From the NCBI GenBank assembly GCA_044867525.1, contig JBIOVB010000126.1:1-9257 (forward strand): a DNA stretch of 9,257 nt. The letters are read 5' to 3'. This DNA comes from JALYNX01 sp044867525. Lineage in GTDB: Bacteria > Actinomycetota > Acidimicrobiia > Spongiisociales > ZC4RG35. The notes below the pieces were generated by a model that saw only the letters and a program-made list of their open reading frames with translations, did no database searches and had not been told where the DNA came from. A program made the translations under genes and the position numbers. How positions within the stretch are numbered: the stretch's first letter is position 1; each line of letters starts with the position of its first letter. Positions 5,487 through 9,257 of the stretch are shown here, piece by piece.

Positions 5487-8400
5487 ATGACGACCTCATT
5501 GCAGCTGAGTGTTCTCGGGCCGATCGAGGTCTCGATCGACGACCGAATGGTGGATCTGGGCAGCCCCAAGATCCGAACCCTCCTCGCCGCCCTGGTGGCA
5601 AACCGGCCCCAGGTGATGAGCATCGACAGCCTGGTAGAGACCCTGTGGGATGACGCCCCGGCCACCGCACACAAAAGCATCCACAAGTACGTCTCCCAAT
5701 TGAGACGTCATCTCGGTTCCGCGCTCGTGACCCGACCCACCGGGTATCTGATCGAGCTCGACGAGCGAAGCCTCGACGCAGCGGTGTTCGAAACAGCCCT
5801 CAAGGAGATACGGACCCTCGATGACACGGGTATAGAGGACGCTCTCGCCCTGTGGCGGGACGACCCCTACCCCGAGCTCGCCGCCACCGACTGGGGGCCG
5901 GCGGAGACAGCCCGGCTCTCCGAGCTGAGGCTTCAGGCGATCGAGACCCTCAACGAGCGACGCCTCGATGCTGCCCGGCATGGCGAGATGATCGGCGACC
6001 TGGAGCACATGGTCGGCGCCCATCCTTTCCGGGAGCGGTTCTGGGCCCAACTCATGCTCGCCTATTACCGCTCGGGTCGACAGTCCGATGCCCTGGCCGC
6101 CTTCCAGCGTCTCCGACGCTCCCTCGGAGAGGATCTCGGCATCGAACCCTCGCCTGAGTTGGCCCAATTGGAGGAGCTCATCCTCCTTCAGGACGCCTCC
6201 CTTGCCCCGCCCGTCGCGCCCGCTCAGCAAAACCTCCCCACACCTCTGACCAGCTTCGTCGGGCGCAGCCGGGAGATATCCGACCTCGAAAACCTGTTGG
6301 TCACCCACCGCTTGGTCACGCTCCTCGGCACTGCGGGCTCGGGGAAGACCCGGCTGGCCACGGAGACAGGCCGAGTGGTCCTCGATCGCTTCACCGAGGA
6401 CGGTGTCTGGTTCGTCGACCTCGCCGCCAACCGGTCCCCGGACCAGGTGGTTGACTCCATCGCCAAGGCACTAGGTGTCGGTGGCCTCGGCGACCAGGAC
6501 GCCGAGGCCGTCCTGGCCAACTATCTGAGCCGGCGTCGACTGCTTCTCATTATGGACAACTGTGAGCATCTCCTGGCCAAGGTGGCCGATGTGACCAAAA
6601 GGCTCTTGGAGGGGTCACCGGGCCTTGTCGTGATGGCCACCAGCCGTGAGCGGCTTGGGGTTCCCGGGGAAATCGTCGTCGACGTGACTCCGCTCCCCTA
6701 CCCCGACGAGAACGAGCCAGTGACTTTGGAGTACGACGGGGTGCAGTTGTTCGTCGATCGGGTCAGGGCGGTGAGCAGAGACGAGGATCCGAGTCTGGCC
6801 CTCGAGGTGATCGGTGAGATCGTGAGACGACTCGATGGCATCCCCCTCGCCCTCGAGCTGGCGGCTGCCCGATCTCGCGGGCTGGGGCTGGTCGGGCTCA
6901 AAGACCATCTCGACGACCGGTTCTCGCTGCTCTCCTCCCCCACCGGGGCCGACCGGCATCAGACCCTGCAGGCGGCCGTCGACTGGAGTTATCGCCTTCT
7001 CGACCCTCCAGAGCGGTCCCTCTTCGCCCGGCTCTCTGTGTTCCGTGGCGGATTCGACCTGGCGGCCGCCGTCGAGGTGTGCGGATACGACCCGCTCGAT
7101 GACCATGTTGTTCCCACCCTCCTTGCCGGTCTGGTCGACAAGTCGCTGGTGGTGGCCGGCGGTGGGGAGCGACGGCGCTACCACCTGCTCGAGACCCTCC
7201 GTGAGTATGCAGTGAGAATGCTCGACTCGAGCGAATCGGCCCGTCTCCGTGACTCCCACGCCGAGTACTACCGACGTTTCGCTGAACAGGCGGCAGCCCG
7301 TTTGAAGGGACCGGAGCAGACCATCTGGCGAGCCGCCCTCCGTGCCGACCACGACAACCTGCGTAAGGCGCTGCGTTGGGCGGCAACCACATCCCCGGAG
7401 ACCCTGGTCCGTCTGGCGTCGGCGCTAGGTGCCTTCTGGGACTCGGTGGGGCCGAGGGCGGAGGGTCATGAGTGGCTGCGAAGAGCGGTCGAGAAGTCAG
7501 GTGATCTGGCTCCAAAGCTGCGGATCGAGGCCCTTCTCCAGGCCAGCGACCTCTTCTCCTCCCAGCACGCCTCTCTTCCCCGGGAGTTTGCGGAGAGAGC
7601 TCTCGCCGAGTCACGGGCGATTGGCGACGTCAGCGGCGAGGCGCGGGCATTGCGCGCCCTCTCCTGGGCGATGGCCATCGACGGAAGCAATGAGGAGGCT
7701 CGTGCGATCGGCATGCAAGCCCTCGAGCTGATCGCCGGTCAGGACGACCCGTGGGAACTGGCGTTGTGGAGCGAGCGGATGGGTCAGGCCAGCTATCGCG
7801 ATCCGGGGTGGTCGATCCAGATGCTGGAACAGGCGCTCGACCTCTACCGCCAGGTCGGCGATCGAAGTCGGGAGGCCCTGGTCCTCTACAAGATCGCCGA
7901 GCAGCTCGCCGGGAGCAACGGCGACATGGGGAAGGCGGTTGAGTTCGCCGCTGAGGCGATCAGGATCAGTGAGGAGGTGGGAAACACCCATGACGGCGCC
8001 CATGCCCGGCTCGAATACGGGAAGGTGCTTCGCAAAGCGGGGAGGTTCCAGGAGTCGGCGGGAGTGCTGTCCGAAGCGGTCGCCCAATTAGCTCGCCAGG
8101 GTGACGAGAGGTGCACGGTGCGCGCCCTCACCGCACTGGGCACTACCCACATCGACGCCGGTGAACTGAGCACAGGGGAGCGAGTCCTGCTGGAGAGTCT
8201 CCATCGAGGCCTGGAGCTCGGCGAACGCAGGACGACGAGGACTGCCCTGGCCGGGCTGGCCCGCATCGCCGCGGAGACCGGCTCCCCGGATATGGCGGCG
8301 ACCCTCTTCGCCTACGTCGACCGGTTGGGGATGGCCCTCGATATTCCGGCCTCAGAGGTCTCGAAGGGGAAACGCGACGCCCGACGGGCCGGCCTCAAAG

Positions 8401-8507
8401 GCGAACTAGGAGACGATGGGTTCGACCGGGCCTGGGAGCGCGGTGAGGGGTTGACCATGGAGGAGGCCGTCGCCTTGGCCCTGGCACTGCCAGCCGTTTC
8501 GAGGTAG
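5487..8507 (+). CDS. SARP/AfsR-like regulator: winged helix, BTAD, NB-ARC-like ATPase, TPR (1006 aa)
   Basis: A large multidomain transcriptional regulator of the AfsR type, likely cytoplasmic. Domains in order: an OmpR-type winged helix (about 5-92; LQLSVLGPIEVSID, SIDSLVETLWDD, YVSQLRRHLG, TGYLIEL); a bacterial transcriptional activation domain (about 97-235; ALWRDDPYPEL, AHPFRERFWAQLMLAYYRSGR, DALAAFQRLRRSLGEDLGIEPSPEL); a STAND/NB-ARC-like ATPase (about 250-590) with Walker A GTAGSGKT (281-288), Walker B LLLIMDNCEH (352-361), the sensor stretch MATSRERLGVPGE (383-395) and DGIPLALELAAARSRGL (450-466); then helical TPR-like repeats (about 590-960). Known relatives such as AfsR activate target promoters after nucleotide binding, the TPR part sensing a signal or partner. 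All nucleotide-binding residues appear intact. The ATG at 5487 fits the domain start; the ribosome site is weak. No biosynthetic cluster lies in the window, so the targets are unknown. It converges on the cupredoxin gene, 15 bases apart, with no terminator seen. Confidence 0.95.
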   Translation: MTTSLQLSVLGPIEVSIDDRMVDLGSPKIRTLLAALVANRPQVMSIDSLVETLWDDAPATAHKSIHKYVSQLRRHLGSALVTRPTGYLIELDERSLDAAVFETALKEIRTLDDTGIEDALALWRDDPYPELAATDWGPAETARLSELRLQAIETLNERRLDAARHGEMIGDLEHMVGAHPFRERFWAQLMLAYYRSGRQSDALAAFQRLRRSLGEDLGIEPSPELAQLEELILLQDASLAPPVAPAQQNLPTPLTSFVGRSREISDLENLLVTHRLVTLLGTAGSGKTRLATETGRVVLDRFTEDGVWFVDLAANRSPDQVVDSIAKALGVGGLGDQDAEAVLANYLSRRRLLLIMDNCEHLLAKVADVTKRLLEGSPGLVVMATSRERLGVPGEIVVDVTPLPYPDENEPVTLEYDGVQLFVDRVRAVSRDEDPSLALEVIGEIVRRLDGIPLALELAAARSRGLGLVGLKDHLDDRFSLLSSPTGADRHQTLQAAVDWSYRLLDPPERSLFARLSVFRGGFDLAAAVEVCGYDPLDDHVVPTLLAGLVDKSLVVAGGGERRRYHLLETLREYAVRMLDSSESARLRDSHAEYYRRFAEQAAARLKGPEQTIWRAALRADHDNLRKALRWAATTSPETLVRLASALGAFWDSVGPRAEGHEWLRRAVEKSGDLAPKLRIEALLQASDLFSSQHASLPREFAERALAESRAIGDVSGEARALRALSWAMAIDGSNEEARAIGMQALELIAGQDDPWELALWSERMGQASYRDPGWSIQMLEQALDLYRQVGDRSREALVLYKIAEQLAGSNGDMGKAVEFAAEAIRISEEVGNTHDGAHARLEYGKVLRKAGRFQESAGVLSEAVAQLARQGDERCTVRALTALGTTHIDAGELSTGERVLLESLHRGLELGERRTTRTALAGLARIAAETGSPDMAATLFAYVDRLGMALDIPASEVSKGKRDARRAGLKGELGDDGFDRAWERGEGLTMEEAVALALALPAVSR

Positions 8508-8522
8508 ATGATTCGTCCCTGA

Positions 8523-9179
8523 TCATTCGTGCGCCTGTCGAAGCCCTCGTTCATCCGACGCGCCGGATCCAGTCCAGGAGGCGATCGCCGGTGGATCCAG
8601 GCGCCGTCGCGATAGCTGCGACACGAGTAGGGCCGCCAGGGCAAGACCTATCGCCAGTCCCGATGCCGTCGGGATCCATATCCGATCCGAAGTTGCCTCC
8701 AGGCTCTCGAGAGCTGAGATGCGGCGGTCGAGCGCCTCGACCACCACCGGGTCGTCCACAACCGCTTTGTCGACTGCATACGTGTTGACGGCTGCTGCGA
8801 CCGGCGAGAGCTCCGCTTCCTCCACCACGAGAACACCGGCCATCCCCTGGCCATCGGCCGTGCCGTGCAATGAGCAGAACACCTCATACACCCCGGGCTC
8901 GTCGATAGTCAGTGCAAAGATCTCGCCCGGCTGCACCTGCCCGCTGTGGAACGTGCCGTCGACTGCGGTGAAGGTATGCGGGAGCCCACCGGCGTTCTCG
9001 ATGGTCAGAGCCGTCCCAGGGGGAGCGAAATGTGCCGTCCCGTTGAAGCACGAATCCAGCATTGAAACAGTCGTGCCGGCGGCGAACCCTGCGCAATGGG
9101 AGATACCGCCACCTCCACCAGCCGATGCCACTCCGGGAAGCAGCAGCAACAGGACAACTGCCACGAGAAGCTTTCTCAT
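8523..9179 (-). CDS. secreted cupredoxin (plastocyanin-like) with C-terminal membrane anchor (218 aa)
   Basis: A small blue-copper-type protein. Residues 1-20 are a signal peptide: MRK, a long hydrophobic run, then cleavage after VASA. The mature region has a cupredoxin fold (about 45-119) with all four type 1 copper ligands readable: His68 in GGLPHTF, Cys102 and His105 in VFCSLHG, and Met113 in GMAGVLVV. Cys29 and Cys44 could form a disulfide. A region rich in Ala, Val and acidic residues (120-165) follows, then a transmembrane helix at about 169-188 and a basic RRR stop-transfer, leaving a short cytoplasmic tail. It therefore probably sits on the outer face of the membrane as an electron carrier or copper-binding protein; the partner is unknown. 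GGAGG seven bases before the ATG supports the start. Its ATG overlaps the stop of an upstream frame (ATGA), suggesting an operon extending to the right of the window. Confidence 0.9.
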   Translation of the reverse strand: MRKLLVAVVLLLLLPGVASAGGGGGISHCAGFAAGTTVSMLDSCFNGTAHFAPPGTALTIENAGGLPHTFTAVDGTFHSGQVQPGEIFALTIDEPGVYEVFCSLHGTADGQGMAGVLVVEEAELSPVAAAVNTYAVDKAVVDDPVVVEALDRRISALESLEATSDRIWIPTASGLAIGLALAALLVSQLSRRRLDPPAIASWTGSGASDERGLRQAHE

Positions 9180-9257
9180 CCGAGCACCTCCAGGCGATTT
9201 GTCGCTCGTGGAAACGCCACCGAGTTGGCGATCTTCACAGGGCGGACCGCCTCCATC
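9176..9257 (-). CDS. 3' end of an unidentified upstream gene (partial)
   Basis: On the minus strand a frame enters from the right edge and ends at a TGA (9178-9176) that overlaps the cupredoxin ATG as ATGA. The visible residues end in KIANSVAFPRATNRLEVLG. Of the 26 complete codons, about 19 end in G or C, against about 13 in the competing open frame, and the third frame has a stop. The cupredoxin ribosome site would lie inside this coding end, as is common in actinobacterial operons. Too little is seen to name a product, and a gene starting at the in-window ATG (9256) cannot be excluded but would be only 26 residues. Confidence 0.45.
   Translation of the reverse strand, partial: MEAVRPVKIANSVAFPRATNRLEVLG

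Noticed and set aside
8508..8522. Terminator between the convergent BTAD regulator and cupredoxin genes
   Set aside because: Only 15 bases separate the stops and no stem with a U-tract is visible; TGATCA there is just a six-base palindrome.

Overview
This window is a 9.3 kb stretch of high-GC bacterial chromosome that looks like ordinary housekeeping and accessory DNA from an actinobacterium. The evidence is a coenzyme-F420-type luciferase-like oxidoreductase, a SARP/AfsR-type BTAD regulator with an NB-ARC-like ATPase, a mycobacterial CysA-like rhodanese, a DHFR-family/class III cyclase fusion, strong G/C preference at third codon positions and a tRNA without an encoded CCA end. An uncultured lineage such as Acidimicrobiia is possible, but that is inference. 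No mobile element, CRISPR array or phage module is visible.

Left part (1-2100, minus strand): a compact operon reads TetR regulator, then alpha/beta hydrolase A, then alpha/beta hydrolase B, which runs off the left edge. Both junctions are ATGA stop/start overlaps. The hydrolases are diverged tandem paralogues that align without gaps. Copy A has a normal Ser-Asp-His triad; copy B carries Cys at the nucleophile position. In front of the TetR gene lie a good sigma70-type promoter and a perfect 18-bp palindrome at the predicted transcription start, the layout of an autorepressed operon.

Middle part (2150-3447, plus strand): divergent from the TetR operon is a single-chain fusion of a RibD-C/DHFR-like reductase domain to a class III nucleotide cyclase domain. 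A tRNA-Ile(GAT) follows, with a strong hairpin terminator that probably also serves the convergent gene.

Centre-right (3544-5486, minus strand): a two-domain thiosulfate sulfurtransferase is followed by the LLM-class oxidoreductase, with a strong hairpin between them. The 99-bp divergent spacer upstream of the sulfurtransferase contains several short repeats, including a 7-bp direct repeat with 11-bp phasing typical of SARP binding sites.

Right part (5487-9257): the roughly 1000-residue BTAD/NB-ARC/TPR regulator occupies the plus strand. It converges on a minus-strand gene for a secreted, membrane-anchored cupredoxin, which overlaps the 3' end of another minus-strand gene that enters from the right edge.

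The most notable points are the reductase-cyclase fusion, the Ser-to-Cys change in one of two tandem hydrolases, the promoter/operator in front of the TetR gene and the SARP-like repeats in front of the BTAD regulator. A wholly new system is not evident.
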